Assembly (NCBI GenBank): GCA_020633555.1
Contig: JACKDL010000059.1
Coordinates: 1 to 17,422, forward strand
Reading direction: 5' to 3'
DNA from: Myxococcales bacterium
GTDB lineage: Bacteria; Myxococcota_A; Bradymonadia; UBA7976; UBA1532
DNA: 17,422 nucleotides
Shown: in pieces, positions 6,071 through 13,533 of the stretch
Position numbering within the stretch: the stretch's first letter is position 1
Layout of the letters: every line of letters starts with the position of its first letter
The notes under the pieces: generated by a model
Databases searched by the model: none
What the model was told of the DNA's origin: nothing
The model's input: only the letters and a program-made list of their open reading frames with translations
Position numbers and translations under genes: made by a program

Positions 6071-9000
6071 ATGCGAACCCTACTCCTGGTGGTCCTGCTC
6101 ACGGCCTGCGCCCAGCCGTACGACGGGGACCGGTGCTTCGACGATTGCGGGGACGCCGAACCCGATGGTCGCGTTGGGCCCACGGACCAGGGTCCGGGCG
6201 ACGGCTCGCTGGATGCGGGCGGGGCGCCGGACATGACCCGGATCGACATGGCAACGCCCGACAGGGGCGCGACGGAGATGGGCGCGACCGAGATGGGCCC
6301 GACCGAGATGGGCGCGACCGAGATGGGCGCGGCCGAGATGGGCTCGACCGAGATGGGCGCGACCGAGATGGGCGCGACCGAGATGGGCGCGACCGAGATG
6401 GGCGCGACCGAGATGGGCGCGACCGACATGGTGGCGCCCGACATGGCACCACCCGACGTCGGATCGCCGTGCGCCGAGGAAGCCTGCAACGGGCAGGATG
6501 ACGACTGCGATGGCGCCGCCGACGAGGGCTTTGACCTGGCCAGCGACCCCCAACACTGCGGGGCGTGCGGGGTGTCGTGCGCGCAGCCCGGCGCGGTGGG
6601 CCGCTGTGTCCAGGGCCAGTGTGTGGTGGCGGTGTGCGAGCCCGCCTGGATGGGCAGCGACTGCGACGTCCCGCGGGCGGCCGCCACCGTGTACGTCTGG
6701 CCCGACGGCGCGGCTCAAGGCCCCGAGCCGGGCTTCCCGACCCTGGCGGCGGCGCTGGCGGCCGCCGAGCCGGGCCAGCGGGTGGTGCTGCAGGCGGGTG
6801 AACACGCCACGGGGCCAGTGACGGTTGAGACCGAGGGCCTGCGCATCGACGGCGAACCGGGCGCAGTGCTTCGCGGCACGGCTGAGGGCGTCGCGGTGCT
6901 GCGGGTGGTGGCCGACGGCGTGACACTCACCGACTTCGCGGTCACCAGCGAGGTGCCAGTGCGGGTGCTCGTGGCTGTCGAGGGCACTGTGGACAGTCCA
7001 GTGCGGGGCGTCCGGCTGGCGGATCTGCGGCTGCGGGACGCGACGGTACAGCCCGCGCTGCCCGACCTGGCCACGGCCGGGGGCCTGGAGGTGAGCAACG
7101 CCGTGGACGCGCGGATCGTGGGCGTCGAGGTGGCGCGGCTGCGGCAGGCGGCCCCGGCGCCTGGCGCGCAGGCCTTCCTGGTGGGCATCGGGTTCTTCGG
7201 TGTCGACGGCTGGGTGGTGGGCTGCTCGATCCACGACCTGCAGGGGCTGCCGGGCCTGGGGGGCCAGGTCGGGGCCATGGGCATCCGGCCCGTGGGCGAC
7301 CTGGATGCGGCGCTCGGGGACGTGTGGGTCATGGGCAACGCGGTGTCCGATCTGCAGGGCGCGGCCAGCGATGGCGCGGCCGGCTGGGCCTGGGGCGTCC
7401 TGTGCGATCGCGCCCCGCGGTGCGTGATCGAGGCCAACCGGGTCGAAGGGATCGAGGGCGGGTCGGGGGATCCGGGGGGGCCGGCGTTGGGCGTCGTGGT
7501 GGCGGCCGGCGAGCTGCAGCAGGTGCACGGCAACGTGATCCGCGATGTCACCGGCGGCCTGGGGGGCGGCTGGGCCGTGGGGGTCTGGGCACGCTGGGGC
7601 GAGGCCGCCATCACCGACAACCAGATCGGCGCCGCGCCGGGCGAGCCCTGCGAGCGGCAGGGCAACGCGCGGCTCCTCAGCCGGGAGCAGCGGGCCAACG
7701 CCGGGCGGCCGCGGGCGGTGGGGATCCTGGTGGGCGACGACTACTTCCAGCAGGTCCGGCAGGTGCCCGCCTCGCAGGTGCTGGGCAACCACGTGGCCTG
7801 CGTGATCAGCGACCGCTTCGGCCTGGATGACGGCCGCGCCGTCGGCGTGATGGTGGTGGGCGGCGGCACCCACAGCCTGCTCGACAACCGCGTGCTCGCC
7901 CTGGACGGGCGCCACGCCAACGGGGTCACCCTGGTCAACAGCGCGGTGACGTTGGGGCGCCAGCTCGTGGCGCGCCTCGTGGCGGCCGGGGATGTGTATG
8001 GGATCTGGGCCCAGGGTCCCGACCTGAGCCTGCACAACCTCACCGTGGCCGGGCTGGACTCCGAGGGCGGTGGACTGACCCGTGGCGTCGAGCTGCGCAG
8101 CGCGGGCACCGTGCTTCACTCCTCGGTCATCCGCGATGTGCCCGGGGTGGGCGTGTGGGTGCAGGGGGCGGCCGCGGTGACCGTGGATCACGTGCTGCAG
8201 TGGAACGTGGGGACCCCCTTCCAGGGCGGCGCCGGGCTGGCGGAGGCGCCGGGCAACACAGTGGCCGATCCGCTGCATGTGGATCCCCAGGGGGCCGACT
8301 ACCAGCTTGCGCCGGGCAGCCCGGCCATCGACGGGGGGCGCCCCGGCGCGGCGGCGTGTGGCGAAGAGCCGGGCGGGGGCCAGTGCCGGCTGGACATGGG
8401 GCACCTGGGCGGCACCGCACAGGGCCAGTCGGCGGTCTGCGCGCCCGAAGCGGCCGAGGTGTGCAACGGGGTCGACGACGACTGCGACGGGCCGGCGGAC
8501 GAGGCGGTGGCGCCCTGTGGCTGGAGCCTGCTGGCAGACCAGGGGCTGGAGGGCCCGCCGGCGTCGCGCGGGGCCCAGGTGATGGGGTGGCATCCGGTGG
8601 CCGGGGCTGTCCTCGCGGTCACCGATCCCTCGCTGCCGCCGGCCCTGGAGGGGCAGCCCGGCGCGGCCGACCGTTATGCCGCGCGGACGACGGTGTGGAC
8701 CCTGGGCGAGGCGGGGTGGGGCGAGCGGGTGCCCGATCGGATCGAGCACGTCATCCAGGGGGTGGCGACCGCCTGGCCCCGCTGGGAGGCCGACGGGCGC
8801 CTCGTGCTGTACGGCGGCACCGGCTGCGCCGACGAGCCGTGTGTGGGGGCCGGCTGCGAGGTCGACGGGTGTACCGCGTGCACGGCCACCCGCCTGTGGT
8901 CGCCGGACGGCTGGGAGCACCTGACCGAGCTCGAGACCACCCCTGGGGCCCTGTGGCAGCCGTCGCTGGCCCGCGACCGCCAGGGGGTGCTGCTCTTTGG

Positions 9001-9586
9001 TGGGCGGCGGCCCGACAACTGCCGCACCGCCGGGTTCGAGGCCGAGACCTGGCGCTTCGACGGGGCCTGGACCCGCGTCTGCCAGGCGCCGGAATGCGCC
9101 AGCCCGGCGCCGCGGCACGGCGCGGCGATGGCCTACGACCCCGCGCGGGACGTCACGGTGCTGTTCGGCGGCCAGCGGCTGGAGTCCACCGACAACCACG
9201 GCGACACCTGGGAGTGGGACGGCGTCGCCTGGCGGCTCGCGTGTGCGCCCCCGGACTGTATGGGGCCCGATCCCCGCCGCTTCGCGCGGCTGACCTTCGA
9301 CCCCGACCTGGGCGGCGTGGTGCTGGTGGGCGGCACGGCGGCCAACGTGCGCACGGCCTGCGACGGGGCCGACGGGCTGTGCCGCACCACCTGGCTGTGG
9401 CGGGCAGACGGCTGGCACCTGCTGTGCGATCCCGACCGAGCCTGCTGCCCCGGGGTGGGGCCCCGCTACGGCCAGGCCCAGGCCTACGATGAGGCCACCG
9501 GGGTCACCGTTGTTTTTGGGGGCTGGACGGGCGCCGAGAACACCCAGACCCACGGCTTGGCGTCGCCGGGCTGTTTCGTCCCCTGA
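6071..9586 (+). CDS. Giant lipoprotein: GATEM repeats, two MopE-type motifs, beta-helix and Kelch blades
   Basis: 1171 residues from the ATG at 6071, chosen because it opens a clear lipoprotein signal, MRTLLLVVLLTAC (lipobox LTAC, Cys13); the frame is open further upstream without one. Order: Asp/Pro-rich stretch (14-65); eleven five-residue GATEM-type units (66-120); CNGQDDDCDGAADEGF (139-154), a MopE-type metal-binding motif; Cys-rich HCGACGVSC segment (about 158-200); then VYVWPDG and PTLAAALAAAEPGQRVVLQAG, the usual opening of a right-handed beta-helix, with many Asn/Asp-Gly turns to about 748 and the closing GSPAIDGG (749-756); second motif CNGVDDDCDGPADEA (798-812); then Kelch-like blades marked by LVLYGG, VLLFGG, VLFGG, VLVGG and VVFGG to the end. 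Likely surface-exposed binding or adhesion. No enzyme active site is evident. No ribosome site is visible. Domain calls are from motif reading. Confidence 0.88.
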   Translation: MRTLLLVVLLTACAQPYDGDRCFDDCGDAEPDGRVGPTDQGPGDGSLDAGGAPDMTRIDMATPDRGATEMGATEMGPTEMGATEMGAAEMGSTEMGATEMGATEMGATEMGATEMGATDMVAPDMAPPDVGSPCAEEACNGQDDDCDGAADEGFDLASDPQHCGACGVSCAQPGAVGRCVQGQCVVAVCEPAWMGSDCDVPRAAATVYVWPDGAAQGPEPGFPTLAAALAAAEPGQRVVLQAGEHATGPVTVETEGLRIDGEPGAVLRGTAEGVAVLRVVADGVTLTDFAVTSEVPVRVLVAVEGTVDSPVRGVRLADLRLRDATVQPALPDLATAGGLEVSNAVDARIVGVEVARLRQAAPAPGAQAFLVGIGFFGVDGWVVGCSIHDLQGLPGLGGQVGAMGIRPVGDLDAALGDVWVMGNAVSDLQGAASDGAAGWAWGVLCDRAPRCVIEANRVEGIEGGSGDPGGPALGVVVAAGELQQVHGNVIRDVTGGLGGGWAVGVWARWGEAAITDNQIGAAPGEPCERQGNARLLSREQRANAGRPRAVGILVGDDYFQQVRQVPASQVLGNHVACVISDRFGLDDGRAVGVMVVGGGTHSLLDNRVLALDGRHANGVTLVNSAVTLGRQLVARLVAAGDVYGIWAQGPDLSLHNLTVAGLDSEGGGLTRGVELRSAGTVLHSSVIRDVPGVGVWVQGAAAVTVDHVLQWNVGTPFQGGAGLAEAPGNTVADPLHVDPQGADYQLAPGSPAIDGGRPGAAACGEEPGGGQCRLDMGHLGGTAQGQSAVCAPEAAEVCNGVDDDCDGPADEAVAPCGWSLLADQGLEGPPASRGAQVMGWHPVAGAVLAVTDPSLPPALEGQPGAADRYAARTTVWTLGEAGWGERVPDRIEHVIQGVATAWPRWEADGRLVLYGGTGCADEPCVGAGCEVDGCTACTATRLWSPDGWEHLTELETTPGALWQPSLARDRQGVLLFGGRRPDNCRTAGFEAETWRFDGAWTRVCQAPECASPAPRHGAAMAYDPARDVTVLFGGQRLESTDNHGDTWEWDGVAWRLACAPPDCMGPDPRRFARLTFDPDLGGVVLVGGTAANVRTACDGADGLCRTTWLWRADGWHLLCDPDRACCPGVGPRYGQAQAYDEATGVTVVFGGWTGAENTQTHGLASPGCFVP
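6266..6430 (+). repeat. 15-bp tandem repeat, eleven units, encoding GATEM linker
   Basis: Eleven contiguous 15-base units of GGCGCGACCGAGATG type. Variants encode GPTEM, GAAEM, GSTEM and a final GATDM, while the four units before the last are identical. Identical central copies indicate recent expansion. Units are a multiple of three, so length change stays in frame. Confidence 0.95.
6485..6532 (+). other. MopE-type metal-binding motif, copy 1
   Basis: Encodes CNGQDDDCDGAADEGF, matching the CNGxDDDCDGxxDEG pattern of the putative metal-binding motif named after the copper-binding protein MopE. The Asp run flanked by two Cys could hold calcium or copper; which metal is not readable from sequence. 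Confidence 0.75.
8462..8506 (+). other. MopE-type metal-binding motif, copy 2
   Basis: Encodes CNGVDDDCDGPADEA at residues 798-812, between the beta-helix and the Kelch blades. It is the same core as copy 1 with a degenerate last residue, so the motif seems to act as a domain boundary in this protein. Confidence 0.75.
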
Positions 9587-9619
9587 AAAGACGCTACACC
9601 CACCGGGCGTAGCCTGTGC

Positions 9620-9640
9620 GGGCGCCGACGGGCGGCGCCC
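9620..9640 (+). promoter_or_regulatory. Strong hairpin in the gap between the giant lipoprotein and the small exported protein
   Basis: GGGCGCCG-acggg-CGGCGCCC, a perfect eight-bp stem with a five-base loop. No U-tract follows, and it ends 19 bases before the next ATG, close to its GGAG ribosome site. It may attenuate or terminate transcription from upstream, or shape translation of the next gene. Confidence 0.4.
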
Positions 9641-9659
9641 CGATCACCACGGAGATCCC

Positions 9660-10151
9660 ATGAAGCCGCTTGCCCTCGCTCTCGCCCTGTCTGCCCTGGT
9701 CCTCACCCCTGCGCTGGCCGAGCCCGGCGCCCCGGCGGCGGGCGGCGACACCGTCACGGCCGACCTGGCCGGCACCGCCTTCACCGCCGAGAAGGTGCGG
9801 GTGAAGCCCCGCGACGGGCGGGCGCTGATCAAGGGCGAGGGCGGCTCCATCACCACTGAGCTGGTGGAGGTGAAGGTCACCGTGCCCCCCGAGGGGGCGG
9901 ACGACGGCGCCAACCTGGTGGTGGGCAAGGTGAAGCGGGTGGACGGCAAGATCAGCGCCGTGGGGTTCATGCCCCGGGCCGCCAAGTGCGTGGTGGTGAA
10001 GGACGCGGCGGCGCTGGGCGCCGTGCCCTGCGCCGTGCACCTCACCCAGCGCGCGCCGCGACTCACGGGCAGCTTCCAGGCCGTGCTCGAAGAGGCGGGC
10101 GGCATGGGCAAGCTGGCCGTGAAGGGCAGCTTCGACGTCGCGGCGCCCTGA
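9660..10151 (+). CDS. Small exported protein of unknown function
   Basis: 163 residues from the ATG at 9660; the frame is open upstream, but this start has a GGAG ribosome site at about seven bases and opens a textbook signal peptide, MKPLALALALSALVLTPALA, with likely cleavage after ALA. The mature part (about 140 residues) has alternating short beta-type stretches (VRVKPRDGRALIKGEG, ITTELVEVKVTVPPEG, LVVGKVKRVDGKISAVGF) and a pair of cysteines in AAKCVVVKDAAALGAVPC that could form a disulfide. I do not recognise the family; a periplasmic beta-sandwich is the likeliest fold. It starts 73 bases after the giant lipoprotein on the same strand and may be cotranscribed with it. It converges on the P450 gene with eight bases between stops. 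Confidence 0.85.
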   Translation: MKPLALALALSALVLTPALAEPGAPAAGGDTVTADLAGTAFTAEKVRVKPRDGRALIKGEGGSITTELVEVKVTVPPEGADDGANLVVGKVKRVDGKISAVGFMPRAAKCVVVKDAAALGAVPCAVHLTQRAPRLTGSFQAVLEEAGGMGKLAVKGSFDVAAP

Positions 10152-10164
10152 GATCCCGCTCAGG
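10147..10164. terminator. Palindrome spanning both stop codons of convergent genes
   Basis: CCTGAG-atcccg-CTCAGG contains the TGA of the exported protein (10149-10151) in one arm and the TGA of the P450 (10162-10160) in the other. With a one-base bulge the stem extends by three GC pairs. No U-tract is present. It is a candidate shared terminator. Confidence 0.35.
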
Positions 10165-11494
10165 CGCGGGGCGTCACCCGCAGCCGAATGCCCCCCTCGG
10201 GTCGCAGGGTCACGCTGGGCGCCAGCGTCACGGGCTGCTCGATCCACTCCAGGCGGAACCGGCGCAGCAGCGCGCCCAGGATCAGCACCGCCTCCAGCTC
10301 GGCGAAACGATCACCCAGGCACTGCCGGCGCCCGCGGCTGAAGGGGAAGTACACGTGGCGGTCCGGCGCCGGCGCGTCCGCCGCGAACCGTGTCGGATCG
10401 AAGCGGTCCGGCTCGGGGAAGTGCTCGGGGTGGCGGTGCATGCTGAAGGGGCACACGAACACGAAGGCGCCCCGGTTCACCGGGTGGCCGCACAGCGTGT
10501 CGTCCTGCATGGGCATGCGGGCCAGCAGCCACACGGGCGGGTACAGCCGCAGCGCCTCCAGCAGCACCTGGCGGGTGTACGTCAGGCGCTTGATGGCCGC
10601 GAAGTCGATGGGCCCGTCGCCCAGGGCCGCTTGGGCCTCGGCGGCCGCGGCGTCCTGCACCTGGGGGTGCTGCGCCAGTAGCATCAGCGCGAAGGCCAGG
10701 GCGTTGGCGGTGGTCTCGTGGCCCGCCAGCAGCACCGTCAGCGCCTCGTCGCGGAGCTGCCGGTCGGTCATCGCCTCGCCCGTCTCGGGATCCGTGGCGC
10801 CCATCAGCAGCCCCAGCAGGTCCTCGCCCGGCCCCCCGTTCTTGCGCCGGTCGGCGATCATCTGATCCACCACCCCGTGCAGCGTGCGGATCCCGCGCCA
10901 CATCTTGAGGTTGGCGGGGAAGGGCCAGTACTCGGGCCAGGGGATGGGCGCCGACACCAGCGGGCCGAAGCGCTCCAGCACCGCCAGCATGGCGTCGCCG
11001 ATGTGCTTCGCCTCGCCGGTCACGTCGGCGCTGAACAGGGTCTCGCCCGCGATGCGCAGCGCCAGCCGGTTCATGGCCTCGGCCACGTCCACCGTCTGCT
11101 CGCCCCCCTGTGCCCACTGCCCCACCAAATCGGCAGCCGCGCGGTCCATGGTCTGGACGAAGACCTCCAGCCGCGGCTTCTTGAACGCCGGCTGCGCGAT
11201 GCGCCGCTGCCGCAGCCAGAATGGCCCCTCGCTGGTCACCAGCCCCTCGCCCAGCAGCAGCTTCAGCTTCGCGTACCCCCGCGTGCGCTTCTGGTACACG
11301 TCGGGCGCCTCCACCAGGATCCGCCGGATGGCCGCCGGGTCGTGCACGATGAACCCGCCGCGCCGCCCGATCTTCAGCCGCACCAGCGGCTCGCCCGAGT
11401 CCAGCGCGGCCCGCATGAGGGCCAGCGGGCCGTCGGAGAAGAAGCGCAGGTGCCCCAGCAGGGGGTGACCACCGGGCATCAGGGGGGCAGGCAT
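10160..11494 (-). CDS. Cytochrome P450
   Basis: 444 residues, full-length and soluble (no N-terminal membrane anchor). It is a heme monooxygenase that needs electrons from a redox partner. Hallmarks: WLRQRR in the C-helix (93-98); the I-helix oxygen-activation motif AGHETT (257-262); the K-helix ExxR, Glu313 and Arg316 in LLEALRLYPP; the EPDRFDPTRF region (361-370); and the heme loop FSRGRRQCLG (385-394) with proximal ligand Cys392. The heme loop and AGHETTANAL resemble the bacterial class that includes fatty-acid hydroxylases and CYP110/CYP102-like enzymes, but the substrate cannot be assigned. The ATG at 11494 has GGAGG seven bases upstream. It follows the TPR gene on the same strand after 67 bases, so it may be in the same transcript; no ferredoxin or reductase is nearby. 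Confidence 0.97.
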   Translation of the reverse strand: MPAPLMPGGHPLLGHLRFFSDGPLALMRAALDSGEPLVRLKIGRRGGFIVHDPAAIRRILVEAPDVYQKRTRGYAKLKLLLGEGLVTSEGPFWLRQRRIAQPAFKKPRLEVFVQTMDRAAADLVGQWAQGGEQTVDVAEAMNRLALRIAGETLFSADVTGEAKHIGDAMLAVLERFGPLVSAPIPWPEYWPFPANLKMWRGIRTLHGVVDQMIADRRKNGGPGEDLLGLLMGATDPETGEAMTDRQLRDEALTVLLAGHETTANALAFALMLLAQHPQVQDAAAAEAQAALGDGPIDFAAIKRLTYTRQVLLEALRLYPPVWLLARMPMQDDTLCGHPVNRGAFVFVCPFSMHRHPEHFPEPDRFDPTRFAADAPAPDRHVYFPFSRGRRQCLGDRFAELEAVLILGALLRRFRLEWIEQPVTLAPSVTLRPEGGIRLRVTPRA

Positions 11495-11522
11495 GGCGGG
11501 CCTCCGGGGAAAGTGCGGGGCC

Positions 11523-11528
11523 AGGGTA
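11523..11528 (-). promoter_or_regulatory. Possible -10 box for the P450
   Basis: Minus strand TACCCT (11528-11523) fits TAxxxT and lies 28 bases before the ATG, with a ribosome site between. No -35 box is found at the right distance (a CTGACA overlapping the TPR stop is about 31 bases away), so this is weak. Confidence 0.2.
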
Positions 11529-11561
11529 GATCGAAGGCCGGTGGGGAGGGCCAGCTTGGTG

Positions 11562-13523
11562 TCAGGGCCGGGGGGGCGTCTCGCCCAACAGGCTTGCCAG
11601 GTTGTCGGCCATGGCCCGCGACACCGGGTGCGCAGCGCCTCGACGTTCCACGTGTGTGTTCAACGCTTCGTGGAGCTGGGCCACACCCTTGGCGGGGTCA
11701 TCGCGAGCCACCAGCTGAGCCCGCATGGCGGCGCTGACGGCCCAGCCCACCGACCCTTTGGGCTGCAGGGCGATAGCGTCGGAGAACAGCGAGGCGGCCT
11801 CGTCGGGTCGCCCGCTGCGCAGGACGACCACGCCAAGCTCGTGGAGGGTCCGGGCGATCTCCGGGTGGTGCGCTGGCAGCGTGCTGCGCTTGGTGGCCAG
11901 GGCGTCGCACAGGGCGACTTCGGCCTCTTGCAGGTAACCCAGCGCACCCAGCGTCGACCCCAGCTCGTGGAGCGTGGCCGCGTAGGTGGCGCTCGCGTCC
12001 CCGGCGCCCTCGGCCTTCACTCGCAGCGCTTCGCGCAGGACCGGCTCGGCTTCGGCGGCTTGACCGGCCTCTCTGAGCGCGCGGCCCAGGTAGTGCGCTG
12101 TGGAGCCCACCTCGGGGTGAGCCTGGCCCAAGGTCTCGCGCTGGATCGTCAGCGCTTCCCGGGCGAAGTCTACCGCCTCCTGCGGCTTGCCGGCCTGCAG
12201 GCGCTGGTGCGCGAGGGACCGAAGGGCGGCCGCACGGTTCGGCGGCGAGAGGCCGGGCCGGTCGAGCAGGGCAGCCAGCCGCCGGTCGGCCTCTTCCGTG
12301 GCGCCACTCTCGGCCAGCGCAAAGGCAGCCTGGAGCACCTCTTCGACGCCCGCTTGGGAGCCGGGCTCTTCGTTGGCCAGGAGCGCTGCGACCTGGACCG
12401 CGCCGGCGTGGTTGAGCCGCCGCAGCTCACCCTCCAGGTCGGCTGGCCGCCAACGCGCCGCCAGATCCAACCAGCCCATGACATGCGCGATGCTGGTCAG
12501 CGACGCGCGGTCGTCCAGCCGGATCAGCGCCGGCAGGGTGGCGGCCGCCAGCCGGTGCGCGGAGGACTCGAATCGGGGGACGGCGACGCAGCGATCCGCC
12601 CAGGCGGCCACCAGCGCCAGCTGGCCGACGTCCTGTGCTTGCAGCGCTGCCAGGGCAGGTCCCTCCAGCAACCTGAGCTGGGCGGGTGCGTCGTGGCGGG
12701 CCAGCGCATCGCGCACTTGGGGCAACGGCGCGTCGCCGGCGAGCGCCCGCAGGTCGTCTCCGCCCGTTGAGTGGAACAGAGCCGCCCACTCGCACTCGAC
12801 CGCCGCCGCCACTTTCAGCGGGACCGCCTCCAGCTCAGCCCACGAGGCGACCCGCGGGTCGAGCGTGGGCCACCCCGGCACCTCACCGTCCGTGAACACC
12901 CTGACGCTGGGCTGCGCCTCGGCCACGGCGGCGCGCAGGCGCAGGGCCTGAGCCTCGTCGGCCACGGGCACCCACACCGCGTCTTCGGCGCCGCGCAGAA
13001 GGACGACCAGCTCGGAATAGGCTCGCGGTGAGGGGGCCTCGAGGGGCGCCGCGCCCAACGCCCGGGCCAACTCGGCCACCGGGCCGCGCCAGCTGACGCC
13101 GGGGAAGCGCGCGCCCAGCAGCTGCAGCCCCTCGCGAACAAACGCCGGCACCACGGGCTCGGCGGCGATGGTGGCGCTGGCCCAGTCAAGCAGGTCCGGG
13201 GCGCGGTCGCGGGCGGTCAGGTACTCGGCGTCGCTCATCAGCCACACGGCGTGCAGCGCCCGTTCGCTGAAGACCGGGCGAGCGAAGTTGGCGGCGGCCA
13301 GCTCGCGCTCGGGCAGGCTGAAGACCACCGTCGCCCCGTGGGGCACATCGGCGAGCTGGGCGAGCCCCCGGCAGAGGTAGGGCGTTGGCTGCCCCACGGC
13401 GTGCGCCACCAGCCCCAGGTGCTCGGGCCCGGCAGCCCGCAGCACCACGATCCGCTTGCTGCGGCCAAAGCGCAGGCTGCGGACGAGCTGTGAGAGCCAA
13501 GGCGGGAGGGTCGGGGCGGCCAT
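11562..13523 (-). CDS. TPR protein with a novel N-terminal region, coupled to an ATPase
   Basis: 653 residues, no signal peptide, so cytoplasmic. The C-terminal third (about 390-625) has tetratricopeptide repeats, the clearest being 42-residue kinesin-light-chain-type units with TLGQAHPEV, LHELGSTLGALGYLQEAE, LPAHHPEIARTLHELGVV and a final AAHPVSRAMADNLASLL. The first 250 residues are not TPR: an alpha/beta-looking segment (RIVVLRAAG, ATVVFSLPERE, HAVWLMSDAEYLTARDRAPDLLDWAS, 24-116) and a second (SELVVLLRG, AVWVPVADEAQALRL, PGWPTLDPRVASWAELE, 170-232). The phrase APDLLDW resembles a motif I recall in STAND/TPR proteins from conflict loci, but no known domain is certain. The ATG at 13523 uses a ribosome site overlapping the stop of the ATPase, implying translational coupling and matched dosage. 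A scaffold or effector partner of that ATPase is inferred. Confidence 0.85.
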   Translation of the reverse strand: MAAPTLPPWLSQLVRSLRFGRSKRIVVLRAAGPEHLGLVAHAVGQPTPYLCRGLAQLADVPHGATVVFSLPERELAAANFARPVFSERALHAVWLMSDAEYLTARDRAPDLLDWASATIAAEPVVPAFVREGLQLLGARFPGVSWRGPVAELARALGAAPLEAPSPRAYSELVVLLRGAEDAVWVPVADEAQALRLRAAVAEAQPSVRVFTDGEVPGWPTLDPRVASWAELEAVPLKVAAAVECEWAALFHSTGGDDLRALAGDAPLPQVRDALARHDAPAQLRLLEGPALAALQAQDVGQLALVAAWADRCVAVPRFESSAHRLAAATLPALIRLDDRASLTSIAHVMGWLDLAARWRPADLEGELRRLNHAGAVQVAALLANEEPGSQAGVEEVLQAAFALAESGATEEADRRLAALLDRPGLSPPNRAAALRSLAHQRLQAGKPQEAVDFAREALTIQRETLGQAHPEVGSTAHYLGRALREAGQAAEAEPVLREALRVKAEGAGDASATYAATLHELGSTLGALGYLQEAEVALCDALATKRSTLPAHHPEIARTLHELGVVVLRSGRPDEAASLFSDAIALQPKGSVGWAVSAAMRAQLVARDDPAKGVAQLHEALNTHVERRGAAHPVSRAMADNLASLLGETPPRP

Positions 13524-13528
13524 GGGTG

Positions 13529-13533
13529 CCTCA
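13529..13533 (-). promoter_or_regulatory. Ribosome site overlapping the upstream stop codon
   Basis: TGAGG (minus strand, 13533-13529) is at once the stop codon of the ATPase gene and the GAGG ribosome site for the TPR gene, five bases before its ATG. Such an arrangement usually couples translation of the two genes. Confidence 0.7.

Noticed and set aside
6080..9553. A 1157-codon open frame antisense to the giant lipoprotein
   Set aside because: Its translation is Arg/His/Pro/Gly-rich with no domain or signal, while the plus frame has a lipobox, MopE motifs and Kelch blades. Long antisense frames are expected when third positions are nearly all G or C.
9610..9615. TAGCCT as a -10 box for the small exported protein
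   Set aside because: No -35 partner at a suitable distance, and the gene may be read from upstream.
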